A stretch of 64,000 bases of DNA from Geodermatophilaceae bacterium URHA0031 (GCA_000620205.1 JHVP01000001.1:186001-250000), one strand, 5' to 3'. Positions 36,729 through 45,529 are shown, counted from the first letter of the stretch. Numbers and translations are program-made. Notes: generated from the sequence alone by a model not told the origin.

Positions 36729-36785
36729 GGGGGCCTCCTCGAGGGGTGCCGAACCGGCAGGGTCCCGGGCTCGGTGAGCGGGACC

Positions 36786-36798
36786 GTATACCGTGTAC
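36786..36798. promoter_or_regulatory. candidate GntR operator
   Basis: An imperfect palindrome GTATACCGTGTAC lies between the divergent amine oxidase and GntR genes (58 and 43 bases from the two starts). GTATAC-centred sites are usual for FCD-type GntR regulators. The surrounding 36790-36840 stretch is less GC-rich than its neighbours, fitting a promoter region. Confidence 0.5.
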
Positions 36799-36840
36799 GA
36801 GGCGGCTCCAAGGTCTAGAAGTGACTAGCATCACACTGAT

Positions 36841-37524
36841 ATGAAGGGCGATTCGGTGGGCCTGCGCCGCATCCACGCCAGCTCGCTCGCCGACCTCGCC
36901 TACGAACGGCTCACCGACGCGCTGCTCTCCGGCGAGCTCGCCCCCGGGGACCGGCTGGTGCAGGACGCCCTCGCGGTGCGGCTGGGGATCAGCCGGACGC
37001 CGGTGCGCGAGGCCCTCCAGCGGATGGAGCGCGAGGGCACCATCCGGGCCGGCGAGGGGCGCGGGTACGTCGTCCCGGACCTGACCAGCACGGACATCGG
37101 CCACCTGTACGAGGCCCGCGAGGCGATCGAGGGCCAGGCCGCGCGTCTGGTCGCCGCGCGCGCCGTCTCCTCCGTCGACGACATCGAGGCGACGCTGCGC
37201 AGGCTGTCCGACGCTGCCGGGTCGAGCGGGCCGGACGTCTTCCAGGCCAACCGGCTGGCGCACCGGGCGGTCGTCGAGGCGTCGGGCAACCCGTTCCTGC
37301 TCGAGCTGTTCGACGACCTGTGGGGTCGCAGCGTGACGATGCAGGCCTGGGGCGACTACTTCGCCTCGGTCCACGACCACGTCGACCTGGTGACCGACCA
37401 CGCCGACGTGCTGGCCGCGCTGCGCAGCGGCGACCCCGACCGCGCGGCCGCGGTGATGGTCGCGCACGTGCGGGACGGGCTGGGGCGGCACCAGGACCAC
37501 CCGGCGGACGAGGCCCTCGGCTGA
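36841..37524 (+). CDS. GntR-family (FCD) transcription regulator
   Basis: A 227-residue regulator. The winged helix is ERLTDALLSGELAPGDRL with the recognition region RLGISRTPVREALQRMEREG (about 51), followed by a FCD effector domain of helices. Metal-site-type residues occur in D.NRLAHRAVVEASGNP and HVDLVTDHADVLAALRSGD. Divergent position and the palindrome between the genes suggest that it represses the amine oxidase operon, with an amine-derived ligand or a carboxylate as inducer (inference). Confidence 0.92.
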   Translation: MKGDSVGLRRIHASSLADLAYERLTDALLSGELAPGDRLVQDALAVRLGISRTPVREALQRMEREGTIRAGEGRGYVVPDLTSTDIGHLYEAREAIEGQAARLVAARAVSSVDDIEATLRRLSDAAGSSGPDVFQANRLAHRAVVEASGNPFLLELFDDLWGRSVTMQAWGDYFASVHDHVDLVTDHADVLAALRSGDPDRAAAVMVAHVRDGLGRHQDHPADEALG

Positions 37525-37556
37525 GCGCGGAGCGCCCGCTGGGTCAGACTCCCCCG

Positions 37557-38252
37557 GTGATCGCCGACGACGAGCTGCACGAGCTGGGCCGGGCCTCCGG
37601 GGCGCACGGCGAGGTGGTGCTGCGCCGCCGTGGACCGGTCACCGAGCTGGTCGTCGACGGCGTCTTCGCCATGGACGACGTCGACACCTCCACCGAGCGG
37701 GCGCTGGCCACCGAGGCGCTGCGCCGCTGCCCCGGGGCGGACCTGCGGGTCCTGGTGGGCGGGCTGGGGCTGGGCTGGACGGCGGCCACCGTGCTGGCCG
37801 ACCCGCGGGTCGCCGTCGTCGACGTGGTGGAGCTGCAGCCCGCGCTGGTCGACTGGGCCCAGACCGGACTGCTGCCCGGCCTGCCCTCGCTGCCGGCCGA
37901 CGGGCTGCGGCTGCACACCGCGGACGTCGCCGCCGTGCTGGCCGTCGGGCCGTCGACGTGGGACGCCGTCCTGCTCGACGTCGACAACGGCCCGGCGTTC
38001 CTGGTCCACCAGACCAACGCCGGGCTGTACTCGACCGCCGGGCTGGCGACCGCGCTCGCGGCGCTGCGGCCGGGTGGGGTGCTGGCCGTCTGGTCGGCCG
38101 ACCCGGCGCCTGAGCTCGCCGCCCGGCTGGCCGCGCTGCCCGGGGCCACCGGCGTCGAGCACCTGCTGCTGCCCGTGCAGCGCGACGGCCGCAGCTTCGA
38201 CTACGCGATCGTGCTCGCCCGGGCGGTTCAGCCCCGGTCGGCGGACGCGTAG
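37557..38252 (+). CDS. spermidine synthase-like methyltransferase-fold protein
   Basis: A 231-residue Rossmann-fold protein. LRVLVGGLGLGWTAATVLAD (about 62), VVDVVELQPALVDWAQ and DAVLLDVDNGPAFLVHQTN (about 140) follow the spermidine/putrescine aminopropyltransferase-like pattern, without the N-terminal beta domain. It could be a methyltransferase or a diverged aminopropyltransferase. The neighbouring amine oxidase makes a polyamine link tempting but unproven. Its last 25 bases overlap the converging MFS gene. Confidence 0.8.
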   Translation: MIADDELHELGRASGAHGEVVLRRRGPVTELVVDGVFAMDDVDTSTERALATEALRRCPGADLRVLVGGLGLGWTAATVLADPRVAVVDVVELQPALVDWAQTGLLPGLPSLPADGLRLHTADVAAVLAVGPSTWDAVLLDVDNGPAFLVHQTNAGLYSTAGLATALAALRPGGVLAVWSADPAPELAARLAALPGATGVEHLLLPVQRDGRSFDYAIVLARAVQPRSADA

Positions 38253-39574
38253 GCCGACCCGCCGCGGAGCCGGGCCCGGGCGGCGACGACGAGCGGCACC
38301 AGGACGATCCCGTCGCGGGCCATCCGCGCCCGCAGCTGCCGCCGGTGCACGACCACTCCGACCAGGCCGAGCGCCCAGAACACGTACTGCACCGAGAACG
38401 CCGCCCGGAACGCGTCCAGCGAGTAGTCCGTCGAGCTGCCCGGGGTGAGCGCGTCCAGCACGAAGCCGATGGCCAGCACGGTGGTCAGCGACGCCACGAA
38501 GCCGCCCACGTTGACCACGCCGGTGGCGCTGCCGGAGCGCTCCACCGGGTTCTCGGTGCGGGCGTAGTCGAAGCCGATCATCGAGCCGGGGCCGTTGGTG
38601 CCCAGCACCACCACCAGGGCGACGAGCAGCCACAGCGGCGCCCGGCCGGGCCACACCAGGACGACCGTCCACATCACCGCGGTGACGCCGAGGATGCCGA
38701 AGACCAGGTTCGAGCGGCGCAGCGGCCAGCGCGCGACCAGCTGTCCGAGCAGCGGGCCGAAGGCCATCCCGACCAGGACCAGCAGGCTCAGCAGCGAGGC
38801 GGCGGCGCCGGCGGACAGTCCCTCCCCCTTGGTGAGGAACGGGTAGCCCCACAGCAGCGCGAAGACGGTGCCGGAGAACTGGGTGACCAGGTGGGTGGCC
38901 AGCCCGATCCGGGTGCCGGGCTCGGCCCAGCTCGCGGCCAGGTTCGCCCGCACCTCGGCCAGGCCGGCCGGCGGGTCGAGCACGGTGCCGGGCGGGACGT
39001 CGACCAGCGCGACCAGCACCAGCACCCCGACCAGCACACCGACCGCGGCGGCGCCGAGGAAGGTCGTCGTCCAGCCGGCCGTGTGCAGCAGCCGCACCAG
39101 TGGATAGGCGGCGACGATCTGACCGACCTGGCCGAAGATGCCGGTCAGCTGGGTGATGACCGGGACCCTCGGCCCGGGGAACCAGAGCGGGACCAGCCGC
39201 AGCACGCTGATGAAGGTCATGGCGTCCCCGGCGCCGACCAGCACCCGGGCGACCACCGCGGTGGGCACGTCGGTGGCCAGCGCGAGGACCAGCTGACCGG
39301 CGGCCATGGTGAGCGCACCGGCGACGATCATCCGGCGGGACCCGAACCGGTCCAGCGCCACGCCCACCGGCACCTGCAGGCCGGCGTAGACCGCCAGCTG
39401 CAGGACCAGGAACAGCGAGATCGCCGACGCGCCGGCGGAGAAGCGGTCCTGTGCCTCGACCCCCGCGACGCCGAGCGAGGCGCGGTGGAAGATCGCGACC
39501 GCGTAGGCGAGCAGACCGATCAGCCACACGGCGTAGGCGCGGCTGGGCGTCCGGGCTGTCGCTGGGTCGGTCAC
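38228..39574 (-). CDS. MFS transporter
   Basis: A 448-residue major facilitator permease with 12 helices. The region after TM2 (LDRFGSRRMIVAGA) is the usual motif A. GPGSMIGFDYARTENPVERSGSATG in the second half and FHRASLGVAGVEAQDRF near TM1 resemble the MFS group often annotated as nitrate/phthalate or sugar-phosphate-like carriers; the substrate is unknown. The C-terminus overlaps the converging methyltransferase-fold gene by 25 bases. It starts at GTG. Confidence 0.9.
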   Translation of the reverse strand: MTDPATARTPSRAYAVWLIGLLAYAVAIFHRASLGVAGVEAQDRFSAGASAISLFLVLQLAVYAGLQVPVGVALDRFGSRRMIVAGALTMAAGQLVLALATDVPTAVVARVLVGAGDAMTFISVLRLVPLWFPGPRVPVITQLTGIFGQVGQIVAAYPLVRLLHTAGWTTTFLGAAAVGVLVGVLVLVALVDVPPGTVLDPPAGLAEVRANLAASWAEPGTRIGLATHLVTQFSGTVFALLWGYPFLTKGEGLSAGAAASLLSLLVLVGMAFGPLLGQLVARWPLRRSNLVFGILGVTAVMWTVVLVWPGRAPLWLLVALVVVLGTNGPGSMIGFDYARTENPVERSGSATGVVNVGGFVASLTTVLAIGFVLDALTPGSSTDYSLDAFRAAFSVQYVFWALGLVGVVVHRRQLRARMARDGIVLVPLVVAARARLRGGSAYASADRG

Positions 39575-39632
39575 GTCCAGGGACGACGCCGACGCGCCGG
39601 TCCTCCATTCCGTGCAGGAGCTGTGCCGTTGC

Positions 39633-40940
39633 TCACCCTTTCAGGATGACCCAGCCGTGCGCATCCAGCAGCACGGCGTCCTGACGCACGGTGCCCGCAC
39701 CGGCGAGCACCGCGCCGCCGCCTGGTGCCGGCACCTCCGCCGGGGTGTCGGCCAGGTTCAGCGCGACCACCAGCCGCTGCCCGTCGGCCGCTGTGGCGTA
39801 GCTGAGCTGGCGGTTGTCCCGGTGCAGGGGCGTCGTCCGGGCCCGGTGCAGCCAGCGGTGCCGGCGGCGGAGGCCGATCAGCTGCTCGTGCAGCCGGTAG
39901 GTGGGCCAGCCGAACGGCGCCAGCTCCGCGGGGGTCTCCGGGAACGGCGGCCGGACGGCGTCGTCCCCACCGGCCCGGTCCTCCTTGACCCCGGTGAAGG
40001 CCTGCTCGTCGCCGGCGTAGACCGAGGGCGTGCCCCCGACGGTGAACAGCACGGCGAGCGCGTGCGGCAGGTGCCGGACGTCGGTGAGCCGGCTGGCGAT
40101 CCGGGTGACGTCGTGGTTGCCGACGAAGGTCAGCGGCGCGAACGTCCCCAGGAACCCGTCGTGGCGGCCCAGCGCGTGCGCCAGCTCGTGCAGGTTGCCG
40201 TCGTTCAGCGAGCTCCAGACCGCCTTCCACAGCTCGTACTGGGTGACCGCGTCCATGCCGGACTCCTGCACGACCCGGGCGTAGTCCCCGTGGATGACCT
40301 CGCCGACGACGTAGGCGTCGGGGTGCGGGGCCCGCACCCGCGGCAGCACGGTGGCCCAGAACGACGTCGGGACGGCGTAGGCGGCGTCCAGCCGCCAGCC
40401 GTCGGCGCCGCGGTCCAGCCATGCGGTCATCACCTCGGTGACCCAGTCCGCGACCGCCGGGGCGGAGTGGTCCAGCGCGACCAGCTGGCCGTGGCCCTCG
40501 AACGTGTCGTACTCCGGCGCGGCGTCCGGCCCGTGCGGCCAGCGCAGCCGGAACCAGTCCGCCGTCGGCGCCGCCGGGCCCTGCTCCAGCACGGCGCGGA
40601 AGGCCGGGTGCTCCCGGCCCACGTGGTGGAAGACGCCGTCCAGCAGCACCCGCAGGCCGCGGTCGTGCGCGGCGGCCACCAGGGCGTCGAAGTCGGCGTC
40701 GTCCCCCAGCCGCGGGTCGATCCGCGCGTGGTCGACGGTGTCGTAGCCGTGCGTGCTCGAGGCGAACACCGGACCCAGCGCGAGCCCGTTGGCGCCGAGC
40801 TCCACGGCGTAGTCCAGCCAGGAGGTGAGCCGGCCGAGCCGGTGGGTGACCGCGCCGTCGGCCGGCGCCTCTCGCTCCGCGCCGACGAAGCCCAGCGGGT
40901 AGACGTGCCACCACACCGCGTCCTGCACCCAGCCCGGCAT
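39633..40940 (-). CDS. GH13 alpha-amylase family glycosidase
   Basis: A 435-residue glycoside hydrolase family 13 enzyme. The four conserved regions are visible: GLRVLLDGVFHHV (region I), GWRLDAAY with nucleophile Asp185 (II), VVGEVIHGD with acid/base Glu214 (III) and TFVGNHDVTR with Asp277 (IV). There is no signal peptide. A short beta C-domain ends with DAHGWVILKG. It is likely a cytosolic alpha-glucosidase, cyclomaltodextrinase-like or trehalose/maltose enzyme acting on small alpha-glucans; specificity is not clear. ATG 40940 follows GGGGCGAGG. Confidence 0.92.
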   Translation of the reverse strand: MPGWVQDAVWWHVYPLGFVGAEREAPADGAVTHRLGRLTSWLDYAVELGANGLALGPVFASSTHGYDTVDHARIDPRLGDDADFDALVAAAHDRGLRVLLDGVFHHVGREHPAFRAVLEQGPAAPTADWFRLRWPHGPDAAPEYDTFEGHGQLVALDHSAPAVADWVTEVMTAWLDRGADGWRLDAAYAVPTSFWATVLPRVRAPHPDAYVVGEVIHGDYARVVQESGMDAVTQYELWKAVWSSLNDGNLHELAHALGRHDGFLGTFAPLTFVGNHDVTRIASRLTDVRHLPHALAVLFTVGGTPSVYAGDEQAFTGVKEDRAGGDDAVRPPFPETPAELAPFGWPTYRLHEQLIGLRRRHRWLHRARTTPLHRDNRQLSYATAADGQRLVVALNLADTPAEVPAPGGGAVLAGAGTVRQDAVLLDAHGWVILKG

Positions 40941-41235
40941 CCTCGCCCCGTTCCCACGGTCGTGCCCGCATGACCCGCTCCGGTCACGGTACTGACCGGT
41001 CACCAGCAGGGGCGGCGTGCTCCGGCAGGGCGGCGCCGAAGTGGCTCAGCCGGCGGACGGAGGTCCGGGCAGCACGGTGGCGGCGTCCTGGTCCCCACAG
41101 CCACTCGCCGGGCCGGAGGACCACCGCGGCGAACTCGACCGGGCGGTCATCGTCGCCACCGCTGCCCGACAGTGACCGATGGACACACGGGGCACTCGCG
41201 CGTTCGCACGTCGGACGCCACGAGCGGGAGAGGCT

Positions 41236-41330
41236 GTGAACGATTCGAGCGACGATGAGTTCGCCGAGTTCGCCATGGCTGACCGGGCCCATCTGCTGCG
41301 CACCGCCTGCCTGCTCGACGGTGCGACGGA
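41236..41330 (+). pseudogene. 5' fragment of an ECF sigma factor gene (SigE-type)
   Basis: The first 30 codons, starting at GTG with GGGAGAGGCT ahead, read DDEFAEFAMADRAHLLRTAC, the N-terminus of the SigE-family ECF factors common in Streptomyces and relatives. Homology stops at about CLLDG, where the expected region 2 (EDLVQ) never appears. The remaining frame is non-homologous and runs through a stem-loop into the orphan gene on the other strand. It is a truncated remnant at the left edge of an accessory segment. Confidence 0.6.
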
Positions 41331-41372
41331 TGGTACTGCGCCCGGCAGCAGTGGCCGCCGGACGCAGTACCA
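41331..41372. terminator. stem-loop at the broken sigma gene / end of orphan gene
   Basis: Ten-base perfect arms TGGTACTGCG and CGCAGTACCA flank a 22-base centre that can fold again (CGGC to GCCG). It lies 20 bases after the stop of the minus-strand gene at 41392, as a terminator would, and immediately after the homology breakpoint of the sigma fragment. Confidence 0.55.
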
Positions 41373-41391
41373 CCTGGGCCACTTTCAGCTG

Positions 41392-41820
41392 TCAGGAGTG
41401 CTGCACGTACTGGTAGTGGCATTTGCTGACCGCACTACCGCCCACCTTCACGGGGCAGAACTCGAACTCGACCGCGCCCTTGGGTGCCGAGTCGAGAATT
41501 GTACGGTCGATCTTGCCGCCGTCCGTGACCAACGTGTCCACATAGCGATAGCCGGCAATGTTGGCCCTGAAGCGAGTGTGGTAGCCATCGGCGTAGTCCG
41601 TCACCTTGATGTACTCCACAGTGTTGGAGCAGGGCGCATTCAATGAGCAGGTGTCCGTCCAAGAGTAGTAGCCGCCATTTTTGCCTATTGCGAAATTGAG
41701 GTACGTTCCCGAAGCATTGACGGCCAAGGCTGGGCCGGCGACTGCCAGGGCCATCCATCCACTCATCAGCAGAGTGGACACGATCAGCCAAGACCGGCGG
41801 GATGAACGGCTCTTGCGCAC
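41392..41820 (-). CDS. orphan secreted cysteine-containing protein
   Basis: A 142-residue exported protein. The signal peptide (SWLIVSTLLMSGWMALAVAG) is cut after ALA at about residue 33. The mature 109 residues are rich in Tyr, Asn, Thr and Gly with four Cys in two pairs (DTCSLNAPCSN and FCPVKVGGSAVSKCHYQ), probably two disulfides. I know no family. Base composition is visibly less GC-rich than the neighbourhood and codon use differs, suggesting horizontal acquisition. GTG follows AAGGAGCAAACC, and a plausible promoter lies upstream. Confidence 0.7.
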   Translation of the reverse strand: MRKSRSSRRSWLIVSTLLMSGWMALAVAGPALAVNASGTYLNFAIGKNGGYYSWTDTCSLNAPCSNTVEYIKVTDYADGYHTRFRANIAGYRYVDTLVTDGGKIDRTILDSAPKGAVEFEFCPVKVGGSAVSKCHYQYVQHS

Positions 41821-41864
41821 GGTTTGCTCCTTGGTCGTACCGATGTGGATCAGGCGGTGACAGC

Positions 41865-41894
41865 ACGTTAGGGGGTTCGGTTATCGGGGGTCAA
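41865..41894 (-). promoter_or_regulatory. promoter of the orphan secreted gene
   Basis: On the minus strand TTGACC (-35) is separated by 18 bases from TAACGT (-10), 45 bases before the GTG start. This is a near-consensus primary-sigma promoter. Confidence 0.5.
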
Positions 41895-42453
41895 CCCTTT
41901 CTCTGAATGTCGTCGGGGACAACTCCCAGGCGTGTTGCCTCGGGGCAGATGGCGCACTTCGCGAAGTCGCGACCCGCAGATGAAGGATGCATTCAGCGGT
42001 TTCCTGTCGGACTTGTGATATGGCGTCCCGAGACATGGGGACAGCGAGCATTAGCGAGGCGGCCGAGCCGGCGCAGGGCTGACGGCGTCGACTGAAGTCG
42101 CCGCGGGGCGATCCGGGTGCGGTGGTCGTGCTCGAGCAGCTGCCACCCGCCGACGCCGCAGCGCTCGCCCGGGTACCGGCCCCGCACCGGACCCCGCCGC
42201 CCGGCTCGTGGTCGCCCTTCTCACCGGCCGCAGACAGGCCCACACCAAGACCGCCGACGCCGCCGACCTGACAGCCTGGCCACCCGCCCGCACGTCGACG
42301 CCTGGGCCGACCACCTCGGCCGCAGCACCGGTTCACCTGTGGCGGCTCTTCGCAGTCGAAGGTGCAGTTGCGGCTGGCGCGCCGGTCCAGGGATGGAGGT
42401 CGAGACCTCCTGAAGATGGAGGTGTTCACACTGCCCATCCGGAAGACCTCGAC
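41895..42453. other. gene-free degenerate accessory DNA
   Basis: No intact gene was found on either strand. Around 42200-42350 two plus-strand frames read RRQAHTKTADAADLTAW and then RPHVDAWADHLGRSTGSP, which resemble the core-binding (SAM-like) part of a tyrosine recombinase broken by a frameshift; this identification is weak. The rest, with an open frame on the minus strand, shows no family features. Confidence 0.4.
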
Positions 42454-42741
42454 GTGTCTGACGCCACCTCCAGCTGCCCCGACCTGACCACGTTCGCCGG
42501 CGTGGATGAGCTGGGTCTGGAGGTCGTCGGGCAGCGACTGGCTCCTGACCGTGCGGTCCTGGCCTGCCAGGTCGTAAAACCCGACCGGTGGTGCCGTCGC
42601 TGCGGCTGTGAGGGCACGCCGCGGGACACGGTGACTCGGCGGCTGGCGCACGAGCCGCTGGGTTGGCGACCGACCACGCTGCTGGTCACGGTCCGCCGCT
42701 ACCGCCGCGCCGAGTGCGCAAGAGTGACCCCGCCGGGCTGA
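42454..42741 (+). mobile_element. truncated ISL3-family transposase
   Basis: The N-terminal 90 codons of an ISL3 transposase: SCPDLTTFAGVDELGLEVVG, the zinc-finger start WCRRCGCEG, DTVTRRLAHEPLGWRPTT and VRRYRRAECARV. The second finger has lost its first Cys (RRAEC where RCAEC-type is expected), and homology ends at about 42727, followed by a stop. The helix-turn-helix and DDE catalytic domain are missing. It is a dead insertion-sequence remnant marking the right part of the accessory segment. Confidence 0.8.
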
Positions 42742-42866
42742 GCCCGTTGCACGACCGGTCGAGCCGGGTGCGGACTCGGCGCACCGGGCTCGACGCGTCA
42801 CGAGGTCGCCACTGGACGGAAGACGGGCCCCGGGTCCGGGGCGTACCGCAACTACCGTCGGAGGAC

Positions 42867-44291
42867 GTGAGCACCTCGGGGACTCCTGCACCGCCCGCCG
42901 CGCGCCCCGGTCTGGTGCCGGTGCTGCTCTACCTGGCGATGCTCGTCGCCGTCATCAGCAGCCTGGGCGCCCCGCTGGTCCCGGCGATCGCGGCGGCCAA
43001 CGACGTCTCGGTCACCAGCGCCCAGTGGTCGCTGACGGTCACCCTGGTGGTCGGCGCCGTGGCCACCCCGGTGATCGGCCGGCTCGGCGACGGCCGGCAC
43101 CGCCGCGCCGTCGTGCTCGTCGTCCTCAGCGTCGTCCTGCTGGGCAGCGTGCTCGCCGCGCTGCCGCTCGGCCTGGGCTGGCTCGTCGCCGGCCGGGCGC
43201 TGCAGGGCGTGGGCCTGGGCATCACCCCGCTGGCCATCGCGACCGCCCGCACCGCACTGGCCGGTGAGCGGTCCCGGACGACGGCTGCGGCGCTGTCGGT
43301 CACCGTCGCCGCCGGGGTCGGGCTGGGGTACCCGCTCACCGGCGCGATCGCCGAGCTCGGTGGGGTGCACACCGCGTTCTGGTTCGGCGCCGGCGCCAGC
43401 GCGCTGGCCATCGTCGCCGCCGCGCTGGTCTACCCGGCGTCGCCGGAGGTACCGCCGCGCCGGCTGGACGTCGCCGGTGCGCTGCTGCTGGGCACCGGCC
43501 TGGCCACCGGGCTGCTGGCGCTCGGCGAGGCGGAGACGTGGGGCTGGACCTCCCCGGCGGTCCTCGGGCTCACCGCCGTGGCCGTGGTGACCCTGGCCGG
43601 CTGGGCGGTGTGGCAGCTGCGGGCGCCGGCGCCGCTGGTCGACCTGCGGCTGGCGCGCGGCCGCACCGCTGCCACCGCGCACGGTGCGGCGCTGCTGGTC
43701 GGGCTGGCCAACTACCTGCTGCTGTCCTCGGTGCCGCGGCTGGCGCAGACCCCGGTGTCCACCGGCTACGGGTTCGGGACCTCGATCGTCGTCGCGGGGC
43801 TGGTCCTGCTGCCCTTCTCCGTCGCCAGCTTCCTGGCCAGCCGCGCGGCCCCGTCGCTGGAGCGGGTCGTCGGCAGGCGGCTGGTGCTGCCGGTCGGTGC
43901 GGTCGTGCTGGGCATCGGCGAGCTGATGTTCGGCCTGCTCCGCGACGACCTCTGGCAGCTCTTCCTGGCGATGGCGGTGGCCGGGTTCGGGGTGGGGACG
44001 ACCTTCGCAGCACTGCCCGCGCTGATCGTCAGCGCCGTCCCGGCCGGGGAGACCGGCAGCGCGATGAGCCTCAACCAGGTGATGCGCTACGTCGGCTTCG
44101 CCGTCGGGAGCGCGCTGGGCGCGACCGTGCTGGAGGCGGCCACGCCATCCGGTGCCGCCTTCCCGGCCAGCAGCGGCTACACCGGGATCGCGATGATCGG
44201 GCTCGGCGCCAGCGTCCTGCTGGCGGTGCTCACCGCCACCCTGCCGGCGCAGGTCGAGCCGGGCGCCCGGGCCGCCGCGCTCGCCCGCTGA
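42867..44291 (+). CDS. MFS transporter, DHA2-like drug exporter type
   Basis: A 474-residue permease with about 14 hydrophobic segments. Motif A is GRLGDGRHRRAVVL after TM2, and motif C-like GVGLGYPLTGAIAELGG is near TM5, the pattern of proton/drug antiporters. It may export toxic organic compounds. GTG 42867 with GGAGGAC ahead is the start; the frame open upstream belongs to the IS remnant region. It converges with the ankyrin protein gene, 4 bases between stops. Confidence 0.9.
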   Translation: MSTSGTPAPPAARPGLVPVLLYLAMLVAVISSLGAPLVPAIAAANDVSVTSAQWSLTVTLVVGAVATPVIGRLGDGRHRRAVVLVVLSVVLLGSVLAALPLGLGWLVAGRALQGVGLGITPLAIATARTALAGERSRTTAAALSVTVAAGVGLGYPLTGAIAELGGVHTAFWFGAGASALAIVAAALVYPASPEVPPRRLDVAGALLLGTGLATGLLALGEAETWGWTSPAVLGLTAVAVVTLAGWAVWQLRAPAPLVDLRLARGRTAATAHGAALLVGLANYLLLSSVPRLAQTPVSTGYGFGTSIVVAGLVLLPFSVASFLASRAAPSLERVVGRRLVLPVGAVVLGIGELMFGLLRDDLWQLFLAMAVAGFGVGTTFAALPALIVSAVPAGETGSAMSLNQVMRYVGFAVGSALGATVLEAATPSGAAFPASSGYTGIAMIGLGASVLLAVLTATLPAQVEPGARAAALAR

Positions 44292-44295
44292 CCGG

Positions 44296-44685
44296 TCACC
44301 CCGCCAGCAGCGCGGTCATCTCCGGCAGGTCGAAGAACTCGGCGGTCGCCCGGGCGCTGGGGGAACCGGCGTCGGGGTCCGCACCGGCAGCGAGCAGCGC
44401 GCGGACCGAGTCGGCCGACTGCTTGAAGACGGCGGCCGCGAGCGGGCTCTGGCCCCGGTCGTTGATCCGCGCGTGGTCCGCGCCGCGCTCCAGCAACGCT
44501 GCGACGGTGTCCGTGTGGCCGCGGTACGCGGCCAGGATGAGCAGCGTGTCGCCCTTGTCGTTGGTCAGGTTGGCCGGCACCCCGGCATCGAGGTAGGCGG
44601 TCAGCTGCTCGGTGTCGCCCTCCCGCGCGAGGTCGAAGACCTTCGCGGCCAGCGCGATGACACCCGGGTCGATCGGTTCGCTCAC
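44296..44685 (-). CDS. ankyrin-repeat protein
   Basis: A 129-residue protein with three ankyrin units: TNDKGDTLLILAAYRGHTDT (about 42), INDRGQSPLAAAVFKQSADS (about 75) and flanking LLERGAD/LLAAGADP turns. It is a cytosolic protein-protein interaction module. In several bacteria a similar short ankyrin protein accompanies catalase (AnkB); here catalase is 11 kb away. It starts at GTG. Confidence 0.88.
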   Translation of the reverse strand: MSEPIDPGVIALAAKVFDLAREGDTEQLTAYLDAGVPANLTNDKGDTLLILAAYRGHTDTVAALLERGADHARINDRGQSPLAAAVFKQSADSVRALLAAGADPDAGSPSARATAEFFDLPEMTALLAG

Positions 44686-44728
44686 GCCGCCGAGCCTAGG
44701 GTCCCGGCGACGCGGACGAACCGCTGCC

Positions 44729-45481
44729 TCAGCGAGCCGCGACCCGGTCGGTGAGGGCGAGCACGTGCCGCCAGGCGTCCTGGCAGGCGTCGGCCCACTC
44801 CCCGAAGGCGCGGTCGAAGAAGGAGTGCGGCGCCCCCTCGTAGACCACGTCGTCGACGTCGGCCCCGGCGGCGCGCATGGTCGCCGCGAGCCGGCGCTGG
44901 TCCTCCACCGGCGTCGCCGCGTCCGCCCCGGCGATGATCATCACGACCGGCCGGCGGGCGGCGCCGGCCGCCTCCCCCACCATGCTGGGCTTGCCGTAGA
45001 AGCCGGCGCTGCCGGCCAGGTCCAGCTCGCCGGCGGACTGCCGCCAGGCGTGGCTGCCGCCGAAGCAGAACCCGACGGTGACGACCGGGAGGGTGGGGTC
45101 GGTGCGGCCGCGGAGGTACTCGATCCCCGCCGCGGTGTCGGCGTCCACCCCGGCCGGCGTGGTCTGCGGGATGTGGCTCTGCCAGTCGAAGTCCTCGCCC
45201 CGGGTGCCGCCCTCGGCCACGCCCGCGGTGCGCCCGAACCAGTCGATAGCCACCGCGGGGAGACCGGCCTCGGCGAACCGCTCGGTCAGCGCCACGTAGT
45301 ACGGGTGCAGTCCGCGGATGTCGGGCAGGATCACCACGCCGGCCCGCGCCGGCCCGGCCGGTGCGGCGTAGGCGGCGGAGAACTCGGTGCCGTCGGCGGC
45401 GGTGAGGGTGAGGGAGCCGCGCTCGGCGACGTCCCCGGAGCGGGGCGGCGCGGGCGGGCGGCTGTCGTGGTCGTGGCACAT
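44729..45481 (-). CDS. dienelactone hydrolase family protein
   Basis: A 250-residue DLH-type alpha/beta hydrolase. The nucleophile is Cys139 in GFCFGG, the acid Asp is in IAGADAATP and the His is in GAPHSFFDR. The N-terminal MCHDHDSRPP is typical for this actinobacterial branch. It hydrolyses dienelactone or related ester/lactone bonds; a wide-substrate detoxification role is possible. It lies upstream of the ankyrin gene on the same strand, 43 bases apart. Confidence 0.9.
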   Translation of the reverse strand: MCHDHDSRPPAPPRSGDVAERGSLTLTAADGTEFSAAYAAPAGPARAGVVILPDIRGLHPYYVALTERFAEAGLPAVAIDWFGRTAGVAEGGTRGEDFDWQSHIPQTTPAGVDADTAAGIEYLRGRTDPTLPVVTVGFCFGGSHAWRQSAGELDLAGSAGFYGKPSMVGEAAGAARRPVVMIIAGADAATPVEDQRRLAATMRAAGADVDDVVYEGAPHSFFDRAFGEWADACQDAWRHVLALTDRVAAR

Positions 45482-45529
45482 GCCCCGAGTTCTACCTGCG
45501 CGCCCGCCGCCCCGCCCGCCCGGGGTCGC

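Noticed and set aside
41331-41372. Integron attC or transposon end at the sigma breakpoint
   Set aside because: The fold alone is not diagnostic, no integrase gene is intact and position after the minus gene's stop fits a terminator; kept only as a stem-loop.
41881-42891. 336-residue minus-strand ORF across the accessory segment
   Set aside because: No family features, runs antisense to the ISL3 transposase fragment and has Arg/Pro-rich shadow composition.
44296-44685. AnkB-type partner of catalase
   Set aside because: The catalase gene is about 11 kb away on a separate operon with its own Fur regulator.
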